Under the pieces are notes generated by a model, which saw nothing but the letters and a program-made list of their open reading frames with translations, was not told the origin of the DNA and did not search any database. From positions 1-64,000 of the forward strand of contig NZ_JAPJDO010000003.1 in NCBI RefSeq assembly GCF_026242045.1: a DNA stretch of 64,000 nt, written 5' to 3'. Origin of the DNA: Mycobacterium pinniadriaticum (GTDB lineage: Bacteria; Actinomycetota; Actinomycetes; Mycobacteriales; Mycobacteriaceae). Both the position numbers and the translations under genes were made by a program. Every line of letters begins with the position of its first letter. Within the stretch, counting starts at the first letter, position 1. This document shows positions 15,606 through 23,940 of the stretch, piece by piece.

Positions 15606-16064
15606 ATGTACACCTTGGCCAAGGCCGCCATCCATATCGACTGTCCGGTCCCGATGGTCTTCGCCTACGCGGCCGACCTCGAGAACTTCGGTGACTGGTT
15701 CCCCGGGGTGATCGCTGTTGCCGCCAGGGACGAACTCCCCTTCGACGCCATCGGCAAGCGCTACGCGGAGACCGTCGCGGTACCGTTGCGCGGGAAACGG
15801 GATGTCCTGCTACGGGTAGTCGATGTCAAACCACCGCGACGCTTGGTGACCGAGGGCGACCTCCCGATGGTATTGCCGCGCATGGAGATCGACGTCGAGG
15901 ACTCCGGGATGGGTTCCTGTGACGTCCGGTGGCGTATGGTGAGCCGGAACCGCAGTGCCGTTGCGCGACACAGCATTCTGCCGATTGCCGGGTGGCTGAT
16001 GCGTCGACGCGCCACCACCGGACTGCGCACCCTGAAGACGCGGCTGGAAGGTCAGCGGGCGTGA
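15606..16064 (+). CDS. SRPBCC (START-like) family protein
   Basis: A 152-residue protein with the START/polyketide cyclase-like fold: AAIHIDCPVPMVFAYAADLENFGDWFPGV at the N-terminus, beta strands in the middle, and the long C-terminal helix (ATTGLRTLKTRLEG). Such proteins bind hydrophobic ligands in a deep pocket. AGGAGG just before ATG 15606 decides the start. Its promoter carries the MerR operator, so it is probably the regulator's direct target. Confidence 0.8.
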   Translation: MYTLAKAAIHIDCPVPMVFAYAADLENFGDWFPGVIAVAARDELPFDAIGKRYAETVAVPLRGKRDVLLRVVDVKPPRRLVTEGDLPMVLPRMEIDVEDSGMGSCDVRWRMVSRNRSAVARHSILPIAGWLMRRRATTGLRTLKTRLEGQRA

Positions 16065-16081
16065 GCCGGCGCGGCAATCGT

Positions 16082-16672
16082 TCAGCGGGCGAGTTCTCGC
16101 AGATGGGTGCTGATCGCGGCGCGTATCGCTGTCGGCGAGTCCAGTGGCGGTTCGGAAAGTGCGTGCAGGGCAAGCCCATCGATCAGAGCATGCAAGCGCA
16201 CGGCCTCGACCTCGAGGTCGCGCTGTCCTGACACGAGTTGTGCGGTGTTCAGTTTCGTGAGCACCTGATGCACCGCGTCGCGGACGATGAGGTCCAGCTC
16301 ATTGGCTTCTGCGGCGACCTGCGGGCTGGCGACGCGCCGTGTCAGCAAGGCGAACCACACCTGTGCCTCGGCCTTGCGTTGCCGATCAAGGGGAAGCATT
16401 TCTTCGATAGCTTGTTGGAGCACACCGCGATCGGGGCTGTCCAGGTCGAGGGCGTATATCCGTTGACTGATCGTCGTGAGCATCTCGCCGGTCGCGAACA
16501 GAATCAGGTCGTCCTGGGACCGGTAGTAATGCCGAAGCGCCCCCACCGACCAGCCGGCTTCTGCGGCAAGGGCGCGAACCGTTACCGCCCCCATACCGTC
16601 GCGCAAAAGGATCCGCCACATCGCGGCGGTGATTTCGCGACGGCGTTCGTCGTGGTCAACCTGTTTGGGCAA
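16082..16672 (-). CDS. TetR-family transcriptional regulator
   Basis: A 196-residue regulator with an N-terminal TetR helix-turn-helix (ITAAMWRILLRDGMGAVTVRALAAEAGWSVGALRHYYRSQDDLI) and a C-terminal ligand domain with an RLHALIDGLALHAL segment typical of the BetI-like C-terminal family. It is convergent with the SRPBCC gene and divergent from the lipoprotein gene at 16824. The A/T-rich segment around 16739-16760, upstream of its start, is a likely place for its operator. Confidence 0.85.
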   Translation of the reverse strand: MPKQVDHDERRREITAAMWRILLRDGMGAVTVRALAAEAGWSVGALRHYYRSQDDLILFATGEMLTTISQRIYALDLDSPDRGVLQQAIEEMLPLDRQRKAEAQVWFALLTRRVASPQVAAEANELDLIVRDAVHQVLTKLNTAQLVSGQRDLEVEAVRLHALIDGLALHALSEPPLDSPTAIRAAISTHLRELAR

Positions 16673-16823
16673 GGCTCGCTTCGCTCGGTTCGGTGGGAAC
16701 GGCTACCCACCGCTCGTACCTGGATGTGCTGCGGCCTTTTTTAATACGGTGTACTGTTACGGCGCTGTCGTTCGTCTGGTGATGGTACCAACCCATGTTG
16801 ACCAGGAAGGGGAAGGCGACCCG

Positions 16824-17516
16824 ATGAAGAACGTGATGGTGGTGGCTGCCGCGAGTGTGACCGTTGTTGGGTTGAGCTTCGCGTTGGCCGGCTGTGGATC
16901 GAAGAGTGGGAGCGAGGCTTCGTCGGCGAGTTCGTCATCGGTCAGTTCGTCGGCGTCGGTGACGTCCTCATCGGCCGCGCCCGCGGCGGCCGGGATGACG
17001 ATCAATGACTACATCACGAAGAACAACATCGCCGAGACGCCGATCAAACCCGATGAGCCCGGCACCCCGAACTTTGATTTCCCGTTCCCCCCGGGTTGGA
17101 GCCCGGCCGGGGACAAGACCCCGGAGTGGGCGTACGGGGCGATCGTGTACGACAAGCCGGCTGATCCCAGTGACCCGCCGACGATGTACGCCATCGCTGT
17201 GAAGCTGACCGGTGACGTTGATCCGGCCACGGTGTTGGAGTTGGCGCCGAGCCAATTGCAGGGTCTGCCGGAGTTCTCCCCCATCGGTGAGCCGAACAAG
17301 AGCTCACTGTCGGGCTTCGACGCCGTGCAATACGCCGGCACGTACATGAACGACGGTAAGAAGCGCGTCGTCGCTCAGAAAACCGTGGTAATTCCGGGCA
17401 AGGATGCGTTGTTCGCCCTGCAGCTCAATGCTGACGCTCTTGATGGCCAACAGGACGTGATTCTGGATGCGGCCAAGGTGATCGACGAGCAGACGAAGAT
17501 CACCGCACCGGCCTAG
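16824..17516 (+). CDS. LpqN/LpqT-type lipoprotein
   Basis: A 230-residue lipoprotein. The signal peptide ends in a lipobox FALAGC with Cys24 as the lipidated residue. A low-complexity Ser/Ala linker (about 28-56) leads to a folded domain (about 57-230) with MTINDYITKNNI and FDFPFPPGW, the hallmark start of the mycobacterial LpqN family. Members act at the cell envelope; Mtb LpqN interacts with lipid transport proteins. ATG 16824 follows GGAAGGGGAAGG; upstream codons in the same frame are non-coding. Confidence 0.8.
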   Translation: MKNVMVVAAASVTVVGLSFALAGCGSKSGSEASSASSSSVSSSASVTSSSAAPAAAGMTINDYITKNNIAETPIKPDEPGTPNFDFPFPPGWSPAGDKTPEWAYGAIVYDKPADPSDPPTMYAIAVKLTGDVDPATVLELAPSQLQGLPEFSPIGEPNKSSLSGFDAVQYAGTYMNDGKKRVVAQKTVVIPGKDALFALQLNADALDGQQDVILDAAKVIDEQTKITAPA

Positions 17517-17576
17517 TCGGCTGGTCAGTTGTTTTGAATCCCAGGTAGGCCCTGCTTCGCGACGGAGACCCACAAC

Positions 17577-17885
17577 ATGAAAAGCCGAATCACGGTTCCA
17601 GGTTTTGTGCTCGCATCGGTTTGCGGTGCAGCACTGATGTTCTCGCCTTTGGTGGCCACGCCAGTGGCGCATGCGGCCTGCAATGCCGGACAGGTCGCCG
17701 ACCCCCGTACCGGCGTGTGTTGGTCGCAGGCCCAGAGCACGTTGGGGATCAGCGGTACCGGCGGCATCTGCTTGCCGGGCCGGCTGGGCCTGTGCATGGC
17801 GGCCCTGCAGAATTCCACGATCCCGGGTGCCAACCTGGCCGTACCCGCGCCACCAGCCGGGCCGGCGCCCAGTTCTTGGCCGTGA
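17577..17885 (+). CDS. Small secreted cysteine-containing protein
   Basis: A 102-residue exported protein. The signal peptide runs to about residue 33 (PVAHA/ACN). The mature part has five cysteines, including a loop CNAGQVADPRTGVC that resembles the repeated loops of the secreted protein at 23937, and ends in a Pro/Ala tail. No named family recognised. It follows the lipoprotein gene by 60 bases in the same direction. Confidence 0.65.
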   Translation: MKSRITVPGFVLASVCGAALMFSPLVATPVAHAACNAGQVADPRTGVCWSQAQSTLGISGTGGICLPGRLGLCMAALQNSTIPGANLAVPAPPAGPAPSSWP

Positions 17886-17954
17886 CAACCACCGCCGAAC
17901 CTCGATCACCACACCTGGCGGCGCTGAGGGGACACGTCGAGACACGATGACCTC

Positions 17955-18101
17955 GTGATTCGAAGCGTCGGCCGGGCCGGGCCAATCAAGGTCGCCGCGC
18001 GAGTGCTGTGGCAGCTCAAGTACAACCTGCTGGCCGTGCTGGTGGTTGCCCTGATCTTGATCCCCATTCCCGACACCCCCGAGCTCCTTCGGCGGCCGTA
18101 G
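17955..18101 (+). CDS. Possible 48-residue single-pass membrane protein
   Basis: From GTG 17955 to TAG 18099-18101 the frame encodes a basic N-terminus (RSVGRAGPIKVAARVLWQLK), one strongly hydrophobic segment (NLLAVLVVALILIPIP) and a short Arg-rich tail. This amphipathic-basic plus single-helix pattern is protein-like. The ribosome site is weak and no family is recognised. Confidence 0.45.
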   Translation: MIRSVGRAGPIKVAARVLWQLKYNLLAVLVVALILIPIPDTPELLRRP

Positions 18102-18180
18102 GGTAACGATCCAAACTCAGACCGGACACGGCCGGCGTTGGGTACGCCGTCGACCACAGGAACATCGTTAACATCGCGCG

Positions 18181-18981
18181 GTGCACGATTGGCTTTCCGC
18201 TGCCGGTGTCCGGCGGTCACGTGCGGTCACTCGCCGTGACGCGCTGCGCTACGCCACGGCGTTGGCCGGGATGGGTGCGGTGTCACTGGGGCCTGGCATG
18301 CCTTCGGCGGCGGCCGCGGCCCCCACATTGATCGACTTCGCCGCCAAACAGATTCCCGCACAGTACATCCGCGCCGCCGGCCACTCCGGGGTGGTCAATT
18401 ACGTCTCGCTGTCGCGGCCCGGCTCGTCGTTCGGGGCCAAACCCATCACCCGGCCCTACGCCGAGTCACTGACCGCGGCGGGCCTGGTCATCGTGAGCAA
18501 CTACCAGTACGGCAAGCCGGGAGGGACGGCGCCGTCGGATTTCACCCGAGGCTACGCCGGCGGTATCGCCGACGCGCGCACCGCCTGGCAACTGCACAGG
18601 GCGGCTGGAGGCGGCCAGAGCGCCCCGATCTTTTTCACGATCGACGAGGACATCAACCGCGACACATGGAACCGCGTCGCGCTGCAGTGGTTTCGCGGAA
18701 TCAACTCGGTGCTCGGTGTCCAGCGCACCGGCGTCTACGGCGGCCTCGACGTGTGCGAGTGGGCTGCTGCCGACGGTGTGATCGGAAGGTCGAGCACACC
18801 CGGTCGCTGGTGGGCGTGGCAAACCAAAGCCTGGTCCGGTAATCGGGTCCACCCCGGTGCCGTGCTCTACCAGCGCGTGGTGAGCACCGCGTCGAATCCG
18901 GGCCCGCGAGTCGGCGGGCTCGAAGTCGACGTCAACGACGCCCTGGCCGCCGATGTGGGCCAGTGGAATCTACATCCGTGA
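18181..18981 (+). CDS. Tat-exported DUF1906 glycoside hydrolase-like protein (Rv2525c type)
   Basis: A 266-residue protein with a twin-arginine signal (VTRRDALRYATALAGMGAV, about 16-34), followed by a DUF1906 domain starting at LIDFAAKQIPAQYIRAAG. The domain has a TIM-barrel glycoside hydrolase-like fold; conserved acidic positions appear in FFTIDEDI and GGLEVDVN. Mtb Rv2525c is a Tat-exported relative with a proposed cell-wall role. Start GTG 18181 lacks a clear ribosome site. Confidence 0.8.
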   Translation: MHDWLSAAGVRRSRAVTRRDALRYATALAGMGAVSLGPGMPSAAAAAPTLIDFAAKQIPAQYIRAAGHSGVVNYVSLSRPGSSFGAKPITRPYAESLTAAGLVIVSNYQYGKPGGTAPSDFTRGYAGGIADARTAWQLHRAAGGGQSAPIFFTIDEDINRDTWNRVALQWFRGINSVLGVQRTGVYGGLDVCEWAAADGVIGRSSTPGRWWAWQTKAWSGNRVHPGAVLYQRVVSTASNPGPRVGGLEVDVNDALAADVGQWNLHP

Positions 18982-18983
18982 GG

Positions 18984-19130
18984 TCACGCCGCCGCGGCGT
19001 CCTCGTCGATGACGCACGACGGGCAGTCGGGGTTGTCGATGTCGAAACGCCCGCAGTTCGGGCAGATGAACGGAATCAAGAGCTTTCCTTCCGCTAGCGA
19101 TCCGACGTCGACGTACCGCGACGCTGGCAC
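18984..19130 (-). CDS. 48-residue zinc-ribbon protein
   Basis: From GTG 19130 the frame encodes VPASRYVDVGSLAEGKLL then IPFICPNCGRFDIDNPDCPSC and an acidic-Ala tail. Two CPxC pairs 12 residues apart form an evident zinc knuckle. GGGGTAAC lies just upstream of the GTG. It is too short for most gene finders. It follows the deazaflavin-dependent reductase gene on the same strand by 31 bases. Confidence 0.55.
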   Translation of the reverse strand: MPASRYVDVGSLAEGKLLIPFICPNCGRFDIDNPDCPSCVIDEDAAAA

Positions 19131-19161
19131 ATTGTTACCCCGCGCCGTGCCGCTCGAAACT

Positions 19162-19680
19162 TCACGGCAGGTCAGGCAGGAACTCCACCCGGAAAATCGG
19201 ATAGTCCTGAGCACATGACTCGAAGTCATTGGCCGGCTGGGTGTGCTGCACGGGTATGTGTGGTCGGGCACCGGGCACCTGTTGTACGTACGCCTTGAGC
19301 AGTGGTGCGCTCGACTCACCGGGGATCTCGGTCAGGTGTACCCGCCGTCGGCCGCGATGGTCGATGACGGCGTATCCGTCGTTGGCGCGGACGTTGCGTA
19401 CCCAGTTGCAGGTGTTGCCGAGCATGGATCCGAGATACGCCTGGCCGTCGACCATGGCCATGCCGAGCGGAAATCGGGTGGCCTTGCCGCTCTTGCGGCC
19501 CGGCACCTCGAGGGTCACCCAGCGGCTGCCAGGTCCCAAGCCTCTGCTGAACACCCACCCCCACAGTCGCGCGAACCGCCGCGCGGTGGAATTTCCCTTG
19601 GCACCGGAATACATACTGCGGAGCGCCTCGTCGCGCCATTCCCGGATCGACCGACCGATCTCCGGCATCTTCATCGGCAC
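19162..19680 (-). CDS. Deazaflavin (F420)-dependent nitroreductase-family protein
   Basis: A 172-residue protein of the Ddn split-barrel family, which uses F420H2 to reduce quinones or nitro compounds. Diagnostic parts are VTLEVPGRKSGKATRFPLGMA, YLGSMLGNTCNWVRNVRAN and HLTEIPGESSAPLLKAYVQQVPGARPHIPV. The C-terminus (YPIFRVEFL) is typical. The CNWVRNVRAN motif is the usual GxxxHPxWyhNL-like cofactor contact region in a diverged form. It is probably cytosolic or membrane-associated. Confidence 0.8.
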   Translation of the reverse strand: MPMKMPEIGRSIREWRDEALRSMYSGAKGNSTARRFARLWGWVFSRGLGPGSRWVTLEVPGRKSGKATRFPLGMAMVDGQAYLGSMLGNTCNWVRNVRANDGYAVIDHRGRRRVHLTEIPGESSAPLLKAYVQQVPGARPHIPVQHTQPANDFESCAQDYPIFRVEFLPDLP

Positions 19681-19763
19681 TCCTGTGGCTCATATCGGGC
19701 CCCGCTCTTTTGTCACCGGTGACCACTCGCTAGCGTCAGTTAGACATACGAACGGAGGGTCAG

Positions 19764-20162
19764 ATGCCCGAGCGGATACCGATGGTGGACTATCTGGTGC
19801 TCGACGACGGTGAACCCCACCTCGTCGCCCATGAATGCACGGCATGCGGTGCTCGGTTCTTCGACCGGCGTAACGCCTGCGCGAGCTGCTTCGGTACCGA
19901 TTTCAAGACAGTACCGGTGCCCACCGAAGGCACTGTGCGCACGTTCACCATCGTCACCTTCGCCGCGCCTGGCGTGCCGGTCCCGTTCGTCGCGTCCGTC
20001 ATCGACTGCGACGACACCCAGGTACGGGCCAACCTCGTCAACGTGGCGCCCGATCCCGAACACGTTCACGACGGCATGAAGGTGCGTCTGGCCACGTACA
20101 CGCTCGGAGAAGACACAGAGGGAACCGAGGCGATCGGTTTCGGCTTCGAGCCCGTCGCGTGA
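19764..20162 (+). CDS. DUF35 Zn-ribbon/OB-fold protein (second copy)
   Basis: A 132-residue protein with the zinc ribbon cysteines 25, 28, 39 and 42 (HECTACGARFFDRRNACASC), followed by an OB-fold (GTVRTFTIVTFAAPGVPVPF, RANLVNV). It precedes a Cys-containing thiolase-like gene by 34 bases in the same direction, like Rv3521-Rv3522 in M. tuberculosis. It presumably forms a complex with that enzyme and binds the acyl-CoA end of the substrate. Confidence 0.85.
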   Translation: MPERIPMVDYLVLDDGEPHLVAHECTACGARFFDRRNACASCFGTDFKTVPVPTEGTVRTFTIVTFAAPGVPVPFVASVIDCDDTQVRANLVNVAPDPEHVHDGMKVRLATYTLGEDTEGTEAIGFGFEPVA

Positions 20163-20196
20163 CCCCCCACCGAACCGACCCTGCCAAGGAGATGCG

Positions 20197-21408
20197 ATGA
20201 GCGCCAGTGATGAGATCTGGATCCTCGGTATCCGGATGACCAAATTCGGCAAACACGCCGACAAGGACACCGTCGATCTGGCGTCGGAAGCGGCGATGGC
20301 CGCACTCGCCGACGCCGGCCTGACCATGGCCGACATCGGGGTGTTGGCAGCCGGGAATCTCATGAACGCCAGCGCCGGTATCGGCCAGCAGCTGCAGAAA
20401 CAGATCGGCCAGACCGGCATCCCGGTGTACAACGTGGCCAATGCCTGCGCCACCGGGGCCACCGCGCTGCGGACGGCCATCATGGCGGTCAAAGCCGGCG
20501 AGGTGCGCTACGGCATGGCGGTCGGCGTGGAAAAGCTCTCCGGCGCCGGCCTTCTCGGTGCCGGCGGACGCAGGAAGGACGACGCTGACGTCTGGTCCCC
20601 GTCGGGCCGCTTCGGCGCCGTCGCCCCGATCGACGGGCGCATCGGCACCGAGTCCATGCCCGGCGTCTTCGCGCAGATCGGCACGGAGTACGGCCACAAG
20701 TACGGCGGTACCAGTTTCGAACTCTTCGCCAAGATCAGCGAAAAGAACCACGCCCATTCGACACTGAACCCGCTGGCCGCCTACCAGAAGCGATTCACAC
20801 TCGAGCAGATCATGAACGACGTGATGATCGCCTACCCCAACACCCGCCCGATGTGCTCGGCCAACTGCGACGGCGCTGCCGCGGCGATCGTGTGCAACGG
20901 CGAAACGCTGAAATCGCTGTCGCTGGAGCAACGTCGGCGCGCGGTCAAGGTGTCGGCCTCGGTCCTGACGACCGATCCCTACGAACCGGGCTGCCAGGTC
21001 CTGCCGAACGTCAACACATTGACCCGCAACGCCGCGGCCACCGCCTACGAGCAGGCCGGCGTGGGACCCGCCGACCTCGACCTGGTCGAGCTCCACGACT
21101 GCTTCGCGACGGCTGAGTTGGTTCACTACGACAACCTCATGCTGTGCGAACAGGGCGCCGCCGCCGACTTCTTCAACTCCGGTGCCACCTGGCGTGATGG
21201 GTCGACGCCGGTCAACGTCTCCGGCGGTTTGCAGTCCAAGGGGCACCCCATCGCCGCGACCGGCATCGCCAACATCTGGGAAATCTGTCATCACCTTCGC
21301 GGTGAGGCCGGTGATCGCCAGATCGCCGACGCCAAGGTGGGTTTGGCGCACGTGATCGGTCTGGGATCAGCCTGTGGTGTCCACATTTTGGAGAAGTCCG
21401 CGGCCTGA
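20197..21408 (+). CDS. SCP-x-type thiolase (acetyl-CoA acetyltransferase-like)
   Basis: A 403-residue thiolase with its catalytic residues intact, unlike the gene at 5076: nucleophile Cys84 in VANACATGATAL, His350 in SKGHPIAATG and the C-terminal Cys393 in GLGSACGV. LDLVELHDCFATAELVHYDNL is typical of the lipid-transfer protein (Ltp) branch used in sterol side-chain and fatty-acid degradation. AAGGAGATG precedes the ATG. The following cupin gene overlaps its stop by one base. Confidence 0.85.
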   Translation: MSASDEIWILGIRMTKFGKHADKDTVDLASEAAMAALADAGLTMADIGVLAAGNLMNASAGIGQQLQKQIGQTGIPVYNVANACATGATALRTAIMAVKAGEVRYGMAVGVEKLSGAGLLGAGGRRKDDADVWSPSGRFGAVAPIDGRIGTESMPGVFAQIGTEYGHKYGGTSFELFAKISEKNHAHSTLNPLAAYQKRFTLEQIMNDVMIAYPNTRPMCSANCDGAAAAIVCNGETLKSLSLEQRRRAVKVSASVLTTDPYEPGCQVLPNVNTLTRNAAATAYEQAGVGPADLDLVELHDCFATAELVHYDNLMLCEQGAAADFFNSGATWRDGSTPVNVSGGLQSKGHPIAATGIANIWEICHHLRGEAGDRQIADAKVGLAHVIGLGSACGVHILEKSAA

Positions 21409-21758
21409 TGCCAGACCAAGAACTCGCCCACTACGGTGGCGGTGTGGCTGCCGTCGACGTCGTCATGACGACGGCCGAGCTGCGCGTGAGCCGCTTCACC
21501 CTGGCGCCGCACGGGGTACTCCCCTGGCACCTGCATACTCAGATCACGGACTATTTCGTCGGCATCACCGGCAGTGTCCAGGTCGAGACCCGTGAACCGG
21601 TCGAGCGGATCGACCTTGCCCCCGGCGTCGAGTTCCGGGTTCCGCCACGGCGGCCCCATGTCGTACGCAACACCGGGGACGCGTTGGCCACCTACCTCAT
21701 CGTTCAGGGAGTCGGCCCCTACGACCGTATTCCCGCGCCGCCCCCCGGCGAGGAGTGA
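21408..21758 (+). CDS. Cupin-domain protein
   Basis: A 116-residue small cupin. The two metal-binding motifs are present in part: VLPWHLHTQITDYFVGITGSV (HxH) and PPRRPHVVRNTGDA (C-terminal His). It may be a small dioxygenase or isomerase or a sensor. Its ATG shares one base with the thiolase TGA, so it belongs to the DUF35-thiolase operon. The substrate is unknown. Confidence 0.75.
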   Translation: MPDQELAHYGGGVAAVDVVMTTAELRVSRFTLAPHGVLPWHLHTQITDYFVGITGSVQVETREPVERIDLAPGVEFRVPPRRPHVVRNTGDALATYLIVQGVGPYDRIPAPPPGEE

Positions 21759-21763
21759 GCTGC

Positions 21764-22249
21764 CTATACCGGCCCGTCCGGAAAGTCATGCCAGCGGCTG
21801 ATTTTCCAGACCCCGTTCTGTTTGACGAACCATCCCTCGTAGTTGAGTGCCGCGACGGCCGCGAACGCCGTTCCGTTCGCGGTATTGGTCAGCAGCCCGA
21901 CCACGCTGGCTCGCGCCGTCGTCTGCGTTTGTTCGAGGAACACCATGTTCGACATCAGGTGGCGTCGCTGATTGCCGCTTGTCCTGAAGGCGGACATCCG
22001 ATCTCGGGAGAAATTGCGGAAGTCCGCGCCGCGCAGCTCCACTGGCTCCAATCCGGGAACACCGGCTACGAAAACCGCCTCGTCAGTGAACAATTCGAAC
22101 CACTCGTCCGCCAGATAGTTGTCGTAGGCCAACGCATAGGTATCGACGAGATTCTTGATGGCCAGCCGATCGCGACAGTCGAAATCCGTGCGGCCGGCCG
22201 CGCCGTCGGCTGAAAAGGTCCGCAGCGGTTCGGCGTGTTCGTGAACCAT
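21764..22249 (-). CDS. SnoaL-like (NTF2-fold) protein
   Basis: A 161-residue protein of the SnoaL_4 type used by ring-hydroxylating dioxygenase small subunits and ketosteroid isomerase relatives. Visible are RLAIKNLVDTYALAYDNYLADEWFELFTDEAVFV, RHLMSNMVFLEQTQTTARA and the ending GWFVKQNGVWKISRWHD. ATG 22249 is chosen because AAGGTG lies six bases upstream; a TTG at 22267 is the alternative. It is convergent with the cupin gene. Confidence 0.75.
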   Translation of the reverse strand: MVHEHAEPLRTFSADGAAGRTDFDCRDRLAIKNLVDTYALAYDNYLADEWFELFTDEAVFVAGVPGLEPVELRGADFRNFSRDRMSAFRTSGNQRRHLMSNMVFLEQTQTTARASVVGLLTNTANGTAFAAVAALNYEGWFVKQNGVWKISRWHDFPDGPV

Positions 22250-22324
22250 CAAGATCACCTTATCCAACTCCCGGCATCGCGCGCCGGGTTCGAATGTCCC
22301 TCGGTTTGTCCCTACGCTTTGGCT

Positions 22325-23371
22325 ATGGCCCGATTGAGCCAGAAGTCGACAGTGTGGTCCAGCCTGAGCGAACGGGCGTCGTCGGTGAGCTCGGCGGCAC
22401 AGCGCCGCGGCGCCGCGCTGCTGGACCGGGCACCGGCGCCGGTGCAGAAGACCTGGCGTTTACTCGAGGGCACCGTACGAGAGTCGATCGAGGACCGCGT
22501 GCCCGGCTTGGCCGCCGAGGCCGCCCTGTTCACCTTGATCTCACTGCCGGCGCTATTGCTGGCCATTGTCGGCTCGCTGGGGTTCATCGCGGGAGTTCTT
22601 GGTCCCGCCGGCAACAGGGAGTTGCGCCGGGTGCTCGACCTGCCCGAGTCCTTCCTGTCCGAGCGGACGTTCGCCACCTACCAGCACGTCGTCGACACGG
22701 TGCTCGCTCAGCAGCGCGGGGACGTGGTGTCGCTGGGCATCCTGCTCAGCGTCTGGGGCGGCTCCCGCGCGGTGAATCGGTACCTCGAGACGATCACCCT
22801 CGCCTATGACCTTGCGCCCCGACCGGCGTGGAAGCGCCGGCTCTTGGCGCTGGGCCTGACCATCGGGGCGATGTTCGGCGTCGTGGCGATCTTGCCGCCG
22901 CTGGTGCTGGGGCCACGGCTGGTGCTGTGGGCGGCGCCGGCATCGCTCGCCGACCCGACGTTGCACATTCTGCACCTGCTGTTCTGGCCGGTGGTTGTTC
23001 TTCTCGTCCTCGCCGCTGTGGCAACCCTCTATCACGTTGGTGTCCCGTGGCACACGCCGTGGCGCCGTGACCTGCCCGGGGCGGCCCTTGCAATGGTGTT
23101 GTGGTTGTTGGCCTCGGCGGGGTTGCGCGCCTACATCACCTTCACCGTGCAGAAGGGTGCGGTGTACGGCCAGCTGGCCGTCCCGATCGCGGTAGTCCTG
23201 TGGACGTACATCACCGCGCTCGCGGTCCTGCTCGGCGCGGAATTCAACTCCGAGATCGAACGACTGTGGCCGCACGAGGAATATCCCTGGCGGCTGCCGC
23301 GTCTGACACGCGGCCGAAACAACCCGCGGCTACGGTCTGTGCAGGACGGTGACGAGAGGAGTCGACGATGA
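22325..23371 (+). CDS. YihY/BrkB-family membrane protein
   Basis: A 348-residue integral membrane protein with six hydrophobic segments (from about residue 70 to 315). The family signature starts with EDRVPGLAAEAALFTLISLPALLLAIVGSLGF; GDVVSLGILLSVWGGSRAVNRYLETITLAYD and the C-terminal VLWTYITALAVLLGAEFNSEIERLW are equally typical. Function of the family is uncertain (not RNase BN). ATG at 22325 fits the usual family start. The following HD gene overlaps its stop by four bases. Confidence 0.85.
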   Translation: MARLSQKSTVWSSLSERASSVSSAAQRRGAALLDRAPAPVQKTWRLLEGTVRESIEDRVPGLAAEAALFTLISLPALLLAIVGSLGFIAGVLGPAGNRELRRVLDLPESFLSERTFATYQHVVDTVLAQQRGDVVSLGILLSVWGGSRAVNRYLETITLAYDLAPRPAWKRRLLALGLTIGAMFGVVAILPPLVLGPRLVLWAAPASLADPTLHILHLLFWPVVVLLVLAAVATLYHVGVPWHTPWRRDLPGAALAMVLWLLASAGLRAYITFTVQKGAVYGQLAVPIAVVLWTYITALAVLLGAEFNSEIERLWPHEEYPWRLPRLTRGRNNPRLRSVQDGDERSRR

Positions 23372-23940
23372 GCGGGCAAACCCGGGGCACCTACCGCACG
23401 ATGGCCGAGGGCACCGCGGAGGACTACGCGCTCATCGATCGCGCGGAAGCGGCGAACAACGCCGGACTGGTCCCCCGCGTCCTCAAGCTGGTCGAGGCGC
23501 TCGCCGACGGGCGGCAGGCATATCCGGTCACTCGCCTGGAGCACTCACTGCAGTCGGCGACCCGGGCCTTCGACGACGGCCGTCCCGTCGAGTATGTCGT
23601 CGCCGCGCTTCTGCACGACATCGGTGACACCTACGCGCCCCATGCACACGGCGCATTTGCGGCGGCGGTGATCGCACCGTACGTGTCGGAGAAGACGGCC
23701 TGGATCCTCAAGGTGCACCCCGAATTTCAGCAGTATTACTACGCCCCGCACATGGGTGGCGTCCGGGATGCCCGGGAGAGGCACCGCGGCCACCCCTGGT
23801 TCGACGATGCCGTGGAGTTCTGCGAGAAGTACGACCAGAACTGCTTCGATACGGAATTCGAGAGCCGGCCGCTGGAGTTCTTTCGCCCGATGGTCGAGGA
23901 CGTGTTTGCCCGCGAGCCGTGGGCATTCACCGGCAGCTAG
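23368..23940 (+). CDS. HD-domain protein resembling diiron oxygenases (PhnZ-like)
   Basis: A 190-residue HD-fold protein. His59 (RLEHSLQSATRA), His83-Asp84 (ALLHDIGD), His92 or His94, His117 (KVHPEFQ) and Asp156 (EKYDQNCFD) are spaced like the six metal ligands of the mixed-valence diiron oxygenases PhnZ and TmpB. LEHSLQ before the first ligand matches that group more than classical HD phosphohydrolases. The PhnZ lid Glu position appears to be Tyr here, so the substrate may differ. Translation is coupled to the BrkB-type gene. Assignment to the oxygenase group is an inference. Confidence 0.7.
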   Translation: MSGQTRGTYRTMAEGTAEDYALIDRAEAANNAGLVPRVLKLVEALADGRQAYPVTRLEHSLQSATRAFDDGRPVEYVVAALLHDIGDTYAPHAHGAFAAAVIAPYVSEKTAWILKVHPEFQQYYYAPHMGGVRDARERHRGHPWFDDAVEFCEKYDQNCFDTEFESRPLEFFRPMVEDVFAREPWAFTGS

